From Combretum micranthum (lineage: Eukaryota > Streptophyta > Magnoliopsida > Myrtales > Combretaceae), in NCBI GenBank assembly GCA_024138025.1, contig JAMXBD010000638.1, positions 248,001 to 312,000 of the forward strand: DNA of 64,000 nucleotides, given 5' to 3'. Positions 14,324 through 25,484 of this stretch are shown piece by piece. The notes under the pieces are model-generated. The model searched no databases. It saw only the letters and a list, made by a program, of their open reading frames with translations, and was not told the DNA's origin. The first letter of the stretch is position 1, and each line of letters starts with the position of its first letter. Position numbers and translations under genes: made by a program.

Positions 14324-14797
14324 TTACGTAAAATTGGTTTCCCTTTGAAACTTTCTCTTGAGAATTGGTACTTCCCTCTTTAGTGTTTTCATTTTTCTCT
14401 TCTTGGCTCCCTCAACAACTTGAGCTCTTTCTACTAGTTCTCGAAAAGATCTTATATTAAATTCCACTAACTTGACTTGTAAATCATCGTCCAAACCATT
14501 TAGAAACACTTGCCTCTTCAACTCCTCGCTGCACTTGTAGGAGTTTGGTGCATATTGGAGTAATCTACTAAACTCAGCCTCATATTGTTCCACAGTTCTC
14601 CCTCCTTGAACAATTTGTAAGAAATCAGCACTATATTGCATTCGCAGACTTCTAGGAAAGTAATTCCCCAAAAGTTCTAGGTGAAACATCTCCCATGTAA
14701 CCGGAGATATCAATTCTCGTTTCTTGGATTCCCACCAAACTCGAGCATTAAGACAAATCATGTAGATACCAAAGGTGATTCTTAAGGGTTGTGACAC
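14324..14797 (-). pseudogene. Gypsy gag capsid region
   Basis: 157 codons open on the minus strand with the retrotrans_gag signature: WWESKKR early, YFPRSLRMQ, EQYEAEFSRLLQYAP, and FLNGLDDDLQVKLVE. The true gag N-terminus extends upstream to about 15130 with stop codons (AFGKPEEAEDW lies at ~14860). It forms virus-like particles in intact elements; here it is a fossil. Confidence 0.87.
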
Positions 14798-15147
14798 TTC
14801 ATAGGCATCGAAAGACCTCTCGATATGAGCTCGCCAGTCTTCAGCCTCCTCTGGCTTTCCAAAGGCTCCATTAATAACAATTGCTTTTGATGAACTCGGG
14901 TAACAGGTTCCTATATGGTACGAAGGGTGGATGTGTCAGTAAAGGCATGATTTGGGGTTGTGCATCTCTCGGGATGAGCACTTCCATAGATGCGTGTGGT
15001 GCAGGTTACGACGGAGCTAGTGTCGGTAATAGGTTGTTTTGTCTTAGAACTTCCATCATTTGAATGAATTGGTTGAAAGCAGCTTGTAAATTCACTTAAG
15101 GTTCGGCATTTAGAAGTGTACTTCCAAGGCTCTTATTATCTAAAAAA

Positions 15148-15275
15148 CATAGAGAGATACACAACTTGATGCACGAGCTCATGCATGGGTTGTGCACTTC
15201 TAGGTTTCTCATATTTTTACCATAGAGAGATACACGACTTGATGCACGAGCTTAAGCATGAGTTGCGTACTTCCA
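15148..15275. repeat. 73-bp tandem repeat with GTGCAC motifs
   Basis: Two diverged copies start with CATAGAGAGATACAC at 15148 and 15221 (period 73). They lie upstream of the gypsy gag and resemble the GTGCAC-rich stretch at ~2710-2800. Whether this is gypsy leader or host-LTR sequence is unresolved; 15276..15588 has no recognisable feature. Confidence 0.65.
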
Positions 15276-15995
15276 CAAATTGTCCCTTTCATTTATTTTT
15301 CACCCATTTGCAACTCAAAACTAAAACTTAAATCCTTCAAAACATGTTTTTATCTCCCCCCCAATGCCATAAATATATGATTTTACCATGTTCTACTAAA
15401 ATTAATACTCCAAAGATCAAAACTAATATCAATCCGCATTACCTCCTTAGGAATTTTCAATCTTTCAATCCTTCAAATTCATAGTTCTCGCTTTTAGGGA
15501 TTTTCTTGAGAATACTCCCGCAAAACGCGATGTTTCTATGAAAGATTATGATCAACGCTAAAACTCCAAGAATTCAATATCCAAGTGTCACTACAAGAAA
15601 GTTAGTCTTTAGAGATAGAATTTTTATGATGGGAAATTTTTATCTCTAAATAATTACATTAACATCAGAATTACAACAGATTTGTGAGAATATAAAATAA
15701 AGAAGTTTTCATAGTTTATTTATGTTTTAACAACTGATTTGTAATGGATTATTTATGAATTTGTGAGTGAATTAATTTTGTTACAAATATATATTTAGTT
15801 CTATAGTAGCAAAAGGAATTTTTTTTGGCACTTAATTTTCTTTTAATATTCAGTTTCAAATCTATCTCTAAAATGGAAATAATATATGAGATATACACAT
15901 GGCTTTTAGAGACAAATTAAATGTGTCTCTGATTATATAATGCATGCATATGTATGCATGATTTTCAAAGACAGAATAAAATCTTTCTTTGATTA

Positions 15996-16225
15996 AGGGT
16001 CTGTTTGGATGGTCTGTTTATCATTTGTATCGGTATCTATATCAAAATGATATGTGTAAATATATCCAATTTGTATTTAAATTTTATTTATATTTGATCT
16101 TTTCATGAGAACTGCTACCTTTTTTTTATCTATTTCTATTTCTTAATAAATAATTTGTTAGAAAAATTTTTGAAAAATGTGTATGTATCTGTCCAGAAAA
16201 GTTAAACAAACAATCTCTAAATGAC
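15996..16225. other. Segment opening with TCTGTTTGGATGG, possible MITE
   Basis: The opening motif GGGTCTGTTTGGATGG followed by a GGTATC-rich stretch recurs at 24710 (GGATCTGTTTGGATGG). Such starts are common in plant hAT MITEs, but no matching terminal repeat or TSD was found. Confidence 0.25.
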
Positions 16226-16679
16226 AAATACACATGCAAACACTACTTTTAGAGACAAATCTAATTTGTCTTTTATTTTTTTTTAATTGTTTTTAGAAAA
16301 ATATAATTTAATCAAATAATTATTAAATAACATTTTAATATTATCATGACATTGCTTTCAAAAAATTTTAAAAAAGGATATATATGATTTTTTTTATAAA
16401 AAAAAAAAATTGATTTTTTGAAGGTCTATATGATTTAATTTATATCTATGCTTTTAATGATTATCTTTGTAAAAATAATAAATGGTGAATTCCTCCAAAT
16501 CAAAGATAAATAAATAAAGCAATAAAATAAAATATTATTTGTTGAAACAAGAATAGAAATTTAATTGAAAAATGTAATTTGACACCTATATAAAAAATTT
16601 GATATCAAATTTAACAAGACGTTTTACATATTAAAAACTTTTTGATTAAAAATAAAATTAAGAATAATAATAATAATTT

Positions 16680-17012
16680 TGAATATATTAACATAATAAT
16701 AATACCAAAACACCCCCTTCCCCCTCAAAACCCCCCTCTCTTCTCTTCCTCAATTGCCAAACAATAGAAACCCTTGCCCCCTTAATCTAAACCTTAAATT
16801 GTCATCCTAAACCCCTCAATTGAACTTCTCTTTACCGCACCTTCTCCTCCTCCTCTCCTTCCCGTTGTCCTTCTCCTTCTTCTTCTTCTTCTCCTGCTCC
16901 TCAAATTTTGATATTATATTATCAAATATTACATTAATACAAAGGCAAAAGTGCTCTGATAAAGCTGACATTGATGTTGAAACCTTCTACCGGTAGATAA
17001 TTCGCTACAATC
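16680..17012 (+). promoter_or_regulatory. Pyrimidine-rich 5' leader of a disrupted gene-like unit
   Basis: A CT-rich, locally GC-richer block (CCCCCTTCCCC..., then CTCCTCCTCC and CTTCTTCTTCTT) unlike the AT-rich CACTA surroundings. It precedes the ATG at 17013. This composition is typical of plant core promoters and 5' leaders; transcription is inferred, not shown. Confidence 0.4.
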
Positions 17013-17032
17013 ATGGTCGATGAAGGTGGTAT

Positions 17033-20000
17033 TGTAAACCCCGGTATTCTTAGTAGTTAAGAAACCCCGGGAATTGGAAGCGAAACCCTAATCCGGTCCA
17101 GTTTGAGTCTAGTGAGAGAAGCCTAGGAACCCTAAATCCGGCTTTCCTTCGGTTTCATAATAAAAGAAATTTTATAAAGTAAATGACGTTGAATTATTGT
17201 TTTAAAGTATATTTTAGACCTTTGAAAGTTTTAAATTCCGGAATTTTTCACTTCCTGGCCTTCCCGAGCTCAATTACGGAAAAGCGTGCCCCGAACCACG
17301 GATTCAGAAAAATGTTCCGGAATATTCATTAGAACCGTAATTTTATAAGGATTCCAAAAATATCAATTTTATAATTTTCCGAGCTATAAAAATTACAGTT
17401 ATAGCTTTTCCCGTATTTTCGTTACAATCGGTAAAGTAGATGTCTTGTCTACTATTCACAAGTACAACCTACACTACACACTACCCATACCCTATTCTTA
17501 CATCCTTACAACTACTCATTTCAATTTTCTTTTCCAATGAATTTTGTCTCTTAATCAATTATCACATTTATTACATTTTAATTAACTAAATTACAAATAT
17601 CAAAATTTCACAACACACACACACACAAGATGGCCGACCCCCCCCCCCCCCCCCCTTGTTTTTTTCCTCAATTCAAATTATTTTTACTTCATTTTATTAA
17701 CTAAAACCCTAATTCACTTCATATATAAACATATTCTTCTCTCTCTCTCTTCATTTTACTTGTTTCAAATTTTTGTAAAAGAGAAAAAAACTCTCTCCTT
17801 CCTCCTCCTTTGTGCCGTGAGCTACCCCTCCCCCACTTCACAATTTCAACTTGTTTTCTCCTCTTTTCTACTCCAAGACTCCATTGGTAGGTTGATTTTA
17901 AGGCTTGTTCATCCCAAATCTTGTAATGGCAAGATCATTCTTGTGTGTTTTCCACCATTTATCCCATGAGCATGAGCAAGGGACATGAAAACACTACCAA
18001 GAATCTCAAGCCATCACAAGAAGTGGATCTAGTATTTGAAAGAGTTTTGTTTGAAATATCAACTTGTTCATGCATGTAAAGTAGAGATCTTGTACATATA
18101 TTGATGTTCATGCCATGAGAGTTATGATTCATACATTATAGTTAGTCGATCTAATGTTTAGACATCCATATCTTCATTTACATGTATGATCATAGAGTTA
18201 TTTTGATTTTCATGCATTGATGATCATAAAAATGTAGTCTTGTTCATGTAAAGGTATATTAGATAGTGGATCTTCATATATAGAAGGCAAGAACATTGAA
18301 AAAGGAAAGGTTTTGTCAAATATGAAATGTTGGAAATTCGGATGAAATTGAAACCCTACTTTAAAAACCACCAAAGTCACTTTTAAACTCATGTTTCACA
18401 AGAAAAATGAAGGGTATGTGTAATAGGTATATTGAAGGAATGATTTTCATAAGCTTAGATGAGTTTAGGCATGATAAGAATGTAAAACAAGTGGTGGAGT
18501 TAGAATGAAAAATATTGATATGTGGATCAATAGTCAAATTCGTAATTTAGGTCCATGCCTACAAGAGCACTTAGTATCTAAGTCTAAATTGGATGTTTTA
18601 TAAGCTAAATGAAGTCCTTAGATGATATATACATTGGAGCTTCAAATTTTAATGCATTAAACAAGATTTCCCAAAAGGAAAATGCAAGAAAATGAAATTT
18701 CAAAAATTCGGATTTTTACAAGGGGCTTGTTTAAAAACATGTTTACCAAATGAAAAATGGGGATTTTTATGCATGAATGAAGGCCATGATTAATATAGAC
18801 TTTAAGAACTCATTTTTATTTAGATAACAAGTGAATTTCAAGAATAAAAATCAAAGAAACCCTAAGGAATGTAAAGTTGAGAAGAATAGCTTTTTAGAGA
18901 TAACCTTTATGTAATTTTGTAACAATTAGGAGTTCCTAAGGGTTTATCATCAAAAAAAAATCATCATGACCATGCATATATTGAGTTCATTACATGGCAT
19001 TCATGTTAGTAATTCATTCCTATACCATTCATCCATAAATCATCAACTAAGAACATTTCTCATCAAAAGCAAAACAATTTTTCGGAATTGAGAAAGGGGC
19101 AGAACAGAACTGATCCCACTGTTCTGTGGCCTTACTACTTTCAAAACTTGAAAATAATACTATAAATAGATAGATCTTTCGAAGTAGATAGAAATCGATA
19201 TAAAATTTGCGAAATTCGAGTTAAAATGACCAAGTTATGGCGTTTTAAGTCGGAGCTTCCGCAAATAGCGAATTCCGAATTCATCTAGTTTAGATGCATA
19301 GCTTGAATTAGTTACATGATGAGAATCTCATTAGGATTATTCTTACTTGGTAGGTGATCCCGAGCAGGACGACACCTTACCGCCCGATTATTACTACTAG
19401 AAAGACCGGCGTCCAATGGCCAGTGAGTTTTACTTCCACTCTCAATTAATATTGTGATTGTAATGTAGTGGCACTAGTGGTGTAGGCAAAGATAAAATGG
19501 ATATGCATGATGGGGTATATGGGAATTATATAGTTATCTGTGTTGATGTGTGAATGGAACTTAAGAAATATCGAAACCGAGTGTTAAGCTATTGACTGAT
19601 TAGCTAGTATTCTATATTGAATGTTTGAGAATACTCGTTGGTCACCTAAAGAATTGAACTAATGTATATTCGACTTCAATTGTAATTGGATTCATTCATA
19701 TCACGATGGGGATGGAGCATTCGCATTGGTTGGTTTTTCGTGATCCATAAAACGAATATGTTGGTTAATCGTGATCCATAAAATGAATTAGTTGGTTAAT
19801 CGTGATCCATAAAACGAAATATTGTTAGTTGACCATGAGCTTAAACGGCGTCGTACCGCAGGATTCGTTAATCTGCTAACCCGGGATGGAGGGCGCAAGT
19901 CCATCTACATATGATTTCCGGTTGGTCATATGTTTGTTGAACTCATTTGTTTGATGCATACACTTGCTTGAATAATCACTTGTTTGAATGAATTACTTAA

Positions 20001-20448
20001 TTGTGTTATGGAAGTTATTACTCACTAAGCTAGTTAGCTTACGCCCTCATAGCTTTACTTATTACAGCACGAGTTTATCTGGCTTAGACCGAGGCAAGCC
20101 ACAGCCCAGTACCAGAGATAGGAGTTTCCCATAGAAGTTTACTTCATTCTTTTTGTATAGACTTCCGTTGGAAACTAAAGGACTCTGAATGACTGTAATG
20201 GACTTGATATTATTTGCGGGGGAATGCCCCTTAGATTTTATAAAGTATAATTATGCGTTTTGGTTTATTATCTATGGCTAATGAATGCCACGTTAAACTG
20301 TTTAACTCCATTTGTTGAAGTATTCTTTTGTCGTAAAGGAACGCTTTACATCTTTATAAGACTCCCGAAGGGCTCGGATAGGGAATTCGAGAGTCTTGTT
20401 TAGTATGTGGCGGACTGTTACGTTTAGGATACCCTATGGGGCGTGATA
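17033..20448 (+). mobile_element. Gypsy-family solo LTR, TSD GGTAT
   Basis: A 3416-bp segment from TGTAAACCCCGG to GGGGCGTGATA, flanked by perfect GGTAT at 17028..17032 and 20449..20453. It has the same ends and internal boxes as the LTRs at 2797..11648, 25485..28654 and 28958..32214: GGACTGTTACGTTTAGGATACCC near the end, GGGGGAATGCCCC at ~20219, and the ACTCACTAAGC box at ~20020. A poly-C run (17638..17656) and a TATA-like TATATAAA (~17722) lie in the first quarter. It contains no internal domain. Confidence 0.92.
17638..17656. repeat. Poly-C homopolymer
   Basis: About 19 consecutive C residues inside the 17033 solo LTR, just after a CA repeat. Length is likely to vary or be misread. Confidence 0.8.
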
Positions 20449-20581
20449 GGTATCACTTCTATAGACTCTATCATTGACTTGTTAGTCGAAATCGAGGACA
20501 AAATCGCTAAGGCTACGTCCCATGCCAAATTGGCAAATGTCAATGGTGCTTCTCATCTCCAAAAAGCCAACAAATGTAAAG

Positions 20582-22481
20582 GTATGGATTTTTTGCTTTC
20601 TTTTCATTTTAGTCTTTCTGGGTTTTTTAGTTTTAGGAAATAATGATGAAAAGTCTGTTCGAGTTAAAGCCACGAACTCTGGCATCTAACGATGCATGAT
20701 CTCCTCATCTTTGCTAAACAATGGCAATGGTAAGGACAACAAGCACAACGAACAGGTTTTCAAAGCTTTTTAGCGATATTTTTTAAAGGTTTTTGTATTA
20801 TGTTTGATTTTTGTGTGTTTTGAGTATTATCAATTGTAAAATTTGATTGTTTGACGTATTAATGAACTTTATGTTCATGAACTATGAAACTTTTTGATAA
20901 AATAATTAATTATTAGGTTAATCACAAAAAACTAGCATGTTTTTTGGCCTTATTGTACTTACCTGAGTCTTTTTTTTTTTTTTTTAACAAAGGACTAACC
21001 TGCAAAATAGTTTGTTTTGTCCTGTTAAAAATTGTCCATTATGTATCACATGTTTGTCACATGATAGATAAAAAAAAGGACCCACTTGTCTTCTTTTTTC
21101 TCCTTAATAAACATTATGCTCACCCTTTCTCTTCCAATAACACAAACACAAGGAAAACCCTAATCTATTGACCTCCTGATCAAAACCACAATCCACACAC
21201 TAGAGAAGAAGCTTGCTTTAATCGCACTATCCAACCCTAGAAGAAGCAAGATGATGCTCTAGGTCACACAGTCACGAAGAAGAAATCCTAATCGCACCCG
21301 TGGAAGAAGTACGCCATCATCATCTCTTTATGTCTTCTTTGACAAACAAAATCCCTAAAACGTTGTCTTTAAATGGGTAAGTCGGATAGTTACTCCATGT
21401 AAGGTTGTATCTCTCTATTGTTACATCATTTGTTACGTGTGACAAGTTTAAATTATTGGTGCATGGACAAAAAGAGATTATTTTAGGAAGATTACAATTT
21501 AGCTTTCTAGATTTAATAGAATTAATATTATTTTAATAGCAACAGTATCTTTTTTAATAGGATTAATATCTTTCTATATATGTAAGTCCTTTTAAATTAT
21601 TTTTTTTTTCAATCCTATAAATAGACTAGACTTGTAATGGTTGAGATACAGAATTATGATGGAATAAAATATATTTTTGTCTCTCTTATCTCTCCTGGTA
21701 TTCTATGGAATCAATAGGTTGATGGAAAATTACTTTTTGGTATTCTTGCGCTAATCAACAGATTGTAATATTTATCCTTTTTTCCAAACTTCGTACTTTT
21801 ATTGAGTTTTCAAATTTTGATGCCTATTTATCTAATATTCTCATAATCAACAAACATATAGAATATCATTTTTCAAAAATTGTGAGTAATTCAATGGGTC
21901 TCAATTTTATCACTCGTTACTTTTCGATTATTCATAGAACCAATGGAATGTGATATAAATTTAATTTCTTCCACTACATCACTTAAAGCTATTACTAATT
22001 GAAGAAATACTGTGTTGCCTAGTTAAATTTGTTTAGTGGGAAGTAGGTGCAATAGATCATAACTCAATGAGATTGACGGTATGGAGGTTTCTTTTTTCTT
22101 TGTTGACAAATAACTATCCGATAAGGGAAGTCTTATCTAAAATCTTGTTGCAACAAATTGGTCTTCTCTACCTCCTTGCTCTCTCATATGGTAACCATTT
22201 CCCTCATGTGATAGCTGCCTTGTCCTAAAACAAGGGGCAATCTTGTCGAACAATTAGCCAACAAAGCAACTTAACGAGGTGGCCATGTTTGAGACCATTG
22301 GTTGCAAAGACTACTATTAGGTTGAAGAAGTACGGTGTTGTTGTTTTGAATTTTTGTATAGAAATGCAATGCTAGAGTTCTAATCTAAGCACTCTTATTT
22401 AAAAATTTTTGTCATTTTACTTTATTCTTGAATTTACCCAGGATAAAATGGACTTTTTTATCAAGAAAGAGGGAAGTGGGT

Positions 22482-22512
<31 letters not shown>

Positions 22513-24916
22513 CGTAACAAACATGTGGTATGTGAGGGGTATTTTTTAATGGGATAAAACAAATTTTTTCACAGGTTAATCTTTCATCAAAAATAAAATA
22601 ACTCGGGTTAGTTATTTCCAATAAGGCCAAAACAAATGTTAATTTTTAATAATTAACCCTTAATTATTTAACTAACTTATGAAAAGAAGTTAATTATAAC
22701 AAAATTGCAAGCTTTTGTAACAAACAACAATGATAAGGGTCTAATTTAGGTAATTAAGAGATGAAAATTGTTCATATTTGTTCATTTATGTTGGCTAGTA
22801 TTTTTACCAATTACTTGCTGCATGTTATGTATACTTATGTGAGCCCTATTTATGCTTTTTTGTATGGAATATATAATATAAGCAATTTTTTTTAGATGTA
22901 TATGGTGACAATTGACATTCTTTAAACTTTAAATGAGGTTATTGCACTTTTATTATTCTTTTACATACTTGAGAGGTCTTCAATAGCTTAATACCAATAT
23001 TGATAGAAAGATACACGTCTCCCACCTACCTTCTAATACTTAAACAGAATATTACATTAATGAGAATAACTAAATGTGTCATCAAAAATAGAAACAAAAT
23101 TACCTAAGAGAGCTATAGAAATAAATTGATCACAAATTAAGTTATGTTATCTTGGTAAATACTTGTTATCTGATAATTTTACAACTTGAGTTTTGTTTCT
23201 AAATCCAGTTAGAATGTATACGTAGGGATGGTATAGATTTCTCAATGAGATGTGGATATTTGAAAAGAACAAAATACAATTTCTTCCATATTATTCAATG
23301 CAAACAAGAACCTTAGATGAGTTGAGAGAGAAATAATAATTATTATTTTTCGATGCTAGCGTCCCTTTTTTTTTTCCTTACCAAAAACCCTAATCCAATT
23401 TATGCTAATAATAATACTATTATCACAAGACAATAACTTATGGAAAAAGGAAATATTGCTAGAGCATTTACTGGAATCTCCAAGTTCACCATTTATGGTA
23501 TAACCACTAGAATGTGGTAAGTTACTTCATGTAACCATAGTCGCCTTGTCTACTTTCATTTTTACATCTCCTTTGTACCATGAGTCTGCACTTTATGGTT
23601 TATATCAACAAGAGAAATGCATAGAAACAAATTCCATTCTTTTTTTTTTTTTTTTGTGGTTTATTCAACATTCTCTTCTTGTATACAAACATCTTCCCTC
23701 CTTCATGGGTGTCATGAGATAAATGTGTCCAATTTAAACAACATATCTACATTAAATATAAATGCTTTTGAGTAGTGTAGGTAAACCACAATAGTCTTGA
23801 ATAAATGGCATGGATAATTAAGGAGAGGTTACTCTTCTTGTATTAATTTTTACTCTAAATTCGAATTGTCTTTATATGGAAAGTCACTTGTTATTTTGTA
23901 CTTAAATTCAAGAAGAGTTTGAATATCTCTTATCTAATTTTTTGAATAGTAAATAAGGATACAGAGAAATATACCATGGATGATTAGGAAAATTAACACT
24001 TAATGAGGTCTAAAGGTGAATAGTTTCTATTTGTTACACCAAATTGTGTCATGGGGAAGATGAAGCCTGATTGTTATTTTATATTTTAGAGTTCTACGTT
24101 TATTTTAGTAGCTTTCATATTTGTTGCACCATAAATAGCCATCCACCAAATAAAAGAACATATATGTCACATTGAATGTGAATATAAGAAATTCACATCC
24201 CTATCTTTTTTTCCTTTCCTTAGTAGTGTTTTTTTTTTTTCCTTTTTACTATTATAATTAGAGGTATTCGTTGTACACATAAATATATTTTTAAATTGCC
24301 ATGTACACAACCAAGTTTAGTTGTATTATGTTGTTTGTTTTAGACATTATCCTATTTGGTACATCAAATCTACTCTTACATGAATTATATATGCAATTCT
24401 CTTATATTTGTCTTACATGTTTTTTACACTTTTTGGTTTAGATATGGAGTGATCATAACCATTTTATCTGGTTGACATTTTTTTCAATAAGATAATTCTT
24501 TACTTTTCATCATCTTTTGGTCATACTTGTGGTTTTCTTCTTTTAGCTACTCAAGGGAATTCTTGAGAGACATAAGGTGATAATTTTCAGATTAAGGTAC
24601 ATAGAGCTCATGCTTAATAGAAAATTTAATGTTTAGATCAATGCAAGAACACCATAGCAGTGAATGATGATAGGATTATGGAGGGTCCATGCATAAGATA
24701 CTTATTTAGGATCTGTTTGGATGGTTTATTTTTCATTGGTATCTTTATCGGTGTATGTTTCATATCTATTCCATTTCAGTATTTAATCTGTTTGATTGGT
24801 TTATGAGTAAAAATGTCTATTTTTTATCAGTATCTATTTTTTACAAACAGTCCATTTGAAAATGACAAAAAGATAACGAATAGCGTCTTAATCCTTATTC
24901 AATTGTACATGTTATA
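20582..24916. other. AT-rich CACTA interior, no gene recognised
   Basis: No convincing coding region. A segment at ~21470-21760 has copia-LTR-like character (TATAAATAG at ~21616, polyadenylation-type ATAAAATATA, then TGGTATTC) but no ends could be fixed. A TA microsatellite lies at 22481..22508. The second TCTGTTTGGATGG motif lies at 24710. Confidence 0.5.
22481..22508. repeat. TA microsatellite
   Basis: About 14 TA units. Confidence 0.9.
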
Positions 24917-25310
24917 TGTCACAGTCTGATAGTTAAGGGCTTTATAGGGGCGTTTAACTTAGGCATATTGAGTTATGAGTGACATCAGTAGAAGGTTTGT
25001 TCGAGGTGTGGGTTACACCTGAAGACGGGTCTAGCCTCCCATGGATAAACTAGTTGGGAGTTGATGCCGCTCTCTTGATGAGGCCAAGGCAGGTCGAAAC
25101 CAGTTGTAATAGTTGAACCTCCCAAACATATAGGGAATCATGGCAAAGTCAAGAGGGCGCTCCTTATGAGAATGTGAGGCTTGGAACAGACTTGGGAAGT
25201 CAGGGAAGATAAAGTCGGCCCACTATCCAGATTAGCAACAAACGATGATATGAGGGATGGTCGAGCACCGCACGAGAACTCTTTGAGGGTGAAACTCCAT
25301 TCCCGTGATA
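24917..25310 (+). repeat. Left LTR of the TRIM-like element
   Basis: 394 bp, TGTCACAGTCTGATAG to CCCGTGATA. Homologous to 32272..32659 with scattered substitutions and small indels. Confidence 0.85.
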
Positions 25311-25312
25311 AA

Positions 25313-25323
25313 TGGTATCAGAG
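25313..25323 (+). promoter_or_regulatory. Primer-binding site (Met-tRNA type)
   Basis: TGGTATCAGAG, complementary to the 3' end of plant initiator Met-tRNA, placed two bases after the left LTR. This is the priming site for minus-strand DNA synthesis, not a tRNA gene. Confidence 0.8.
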
Positions 25324-25484
25324 TGGAAGTTCCTAGCTCCATCAGACCTCTTAGCTGCTACCCAGAGTGCTTAACAAATGAGTAATACTTGTTGTGGATG
25401 CGGTTCATATGGGCAAAGCTCAGGAGGAGCAACCACCAGAGAGAGGACATTGTTACCAGAAGGCAGCTGTACCGCAAGTCGTAA

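Larger units (their letters stand above)
11649..15130 (-). pseudogene. Ty3/gypsy gag-pol, decayed and shortened
   Basis: Minus-strand internal region of a gypsy retroelement. In order along the minus strand: gag (~14880 to 14320) with the WWESKKR and YFPRSLRMQ type motifs of the retrotransposon gag family; two CCHC zinc knuckles (14180-14090; CX2CX4HX4C twice); a protease remnant (~13750) with FDTK where FDTG is expected; RT (~13120 to 12640) in which the LVYSKT motif follows VFMEN instead of the catalytic FIDD, and further on the PDKTK and AVVEWR landmarks of the RT thumb; and an integrase C-terminal tail (~11775 to 11705) with EAAWETEDWIRLRYP. Stops and frameshifts are frequent. The ~3.4-kb length and missing integrase core show internal deletion. 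A polypurine tract abuts the 3' LTR at 11648. No 5' LTR is found. Non-functional. Confidence 0.88.
17013..20581 (+). pseudogene. Unrecognised ORF split by a solo LTR
   Basis: An ATG at 17013 begins MVDEGG and is cut at 17032 by the LTR at 17033..20448. The reading frame resumes after the right TSD at 20454 (ITSIDSIIDLLVEIEDKIAK) and stays open to a GT donor-like site (AAAG|GTATGG) at 20582. The pre-insertion exon would encode about 50 residues, hydrophilic with a helical acidic and basic stretch. I do not recognise the family. Upstream lies a CT-rich leader; the whole unit sits inside the CACTA boundaries, so it may be a captured host-gene fragment. Further exons downstream (~20640-20760) are possible but unsupported. 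Confidence 0.45.

Noticed and set aside
20443..20643. Open frame starting in the last bases of the 17033 LTR
   Set aside because: Its start lies in the LTR end; the frame is better explained as the continuation of the exon beginning at 17013.
25313..25323. tRNA gene suggested by TGGTATCAGAG
   Set aside because: Only the primer-binding complement is present, with no cloverleaf or promoter boxes.
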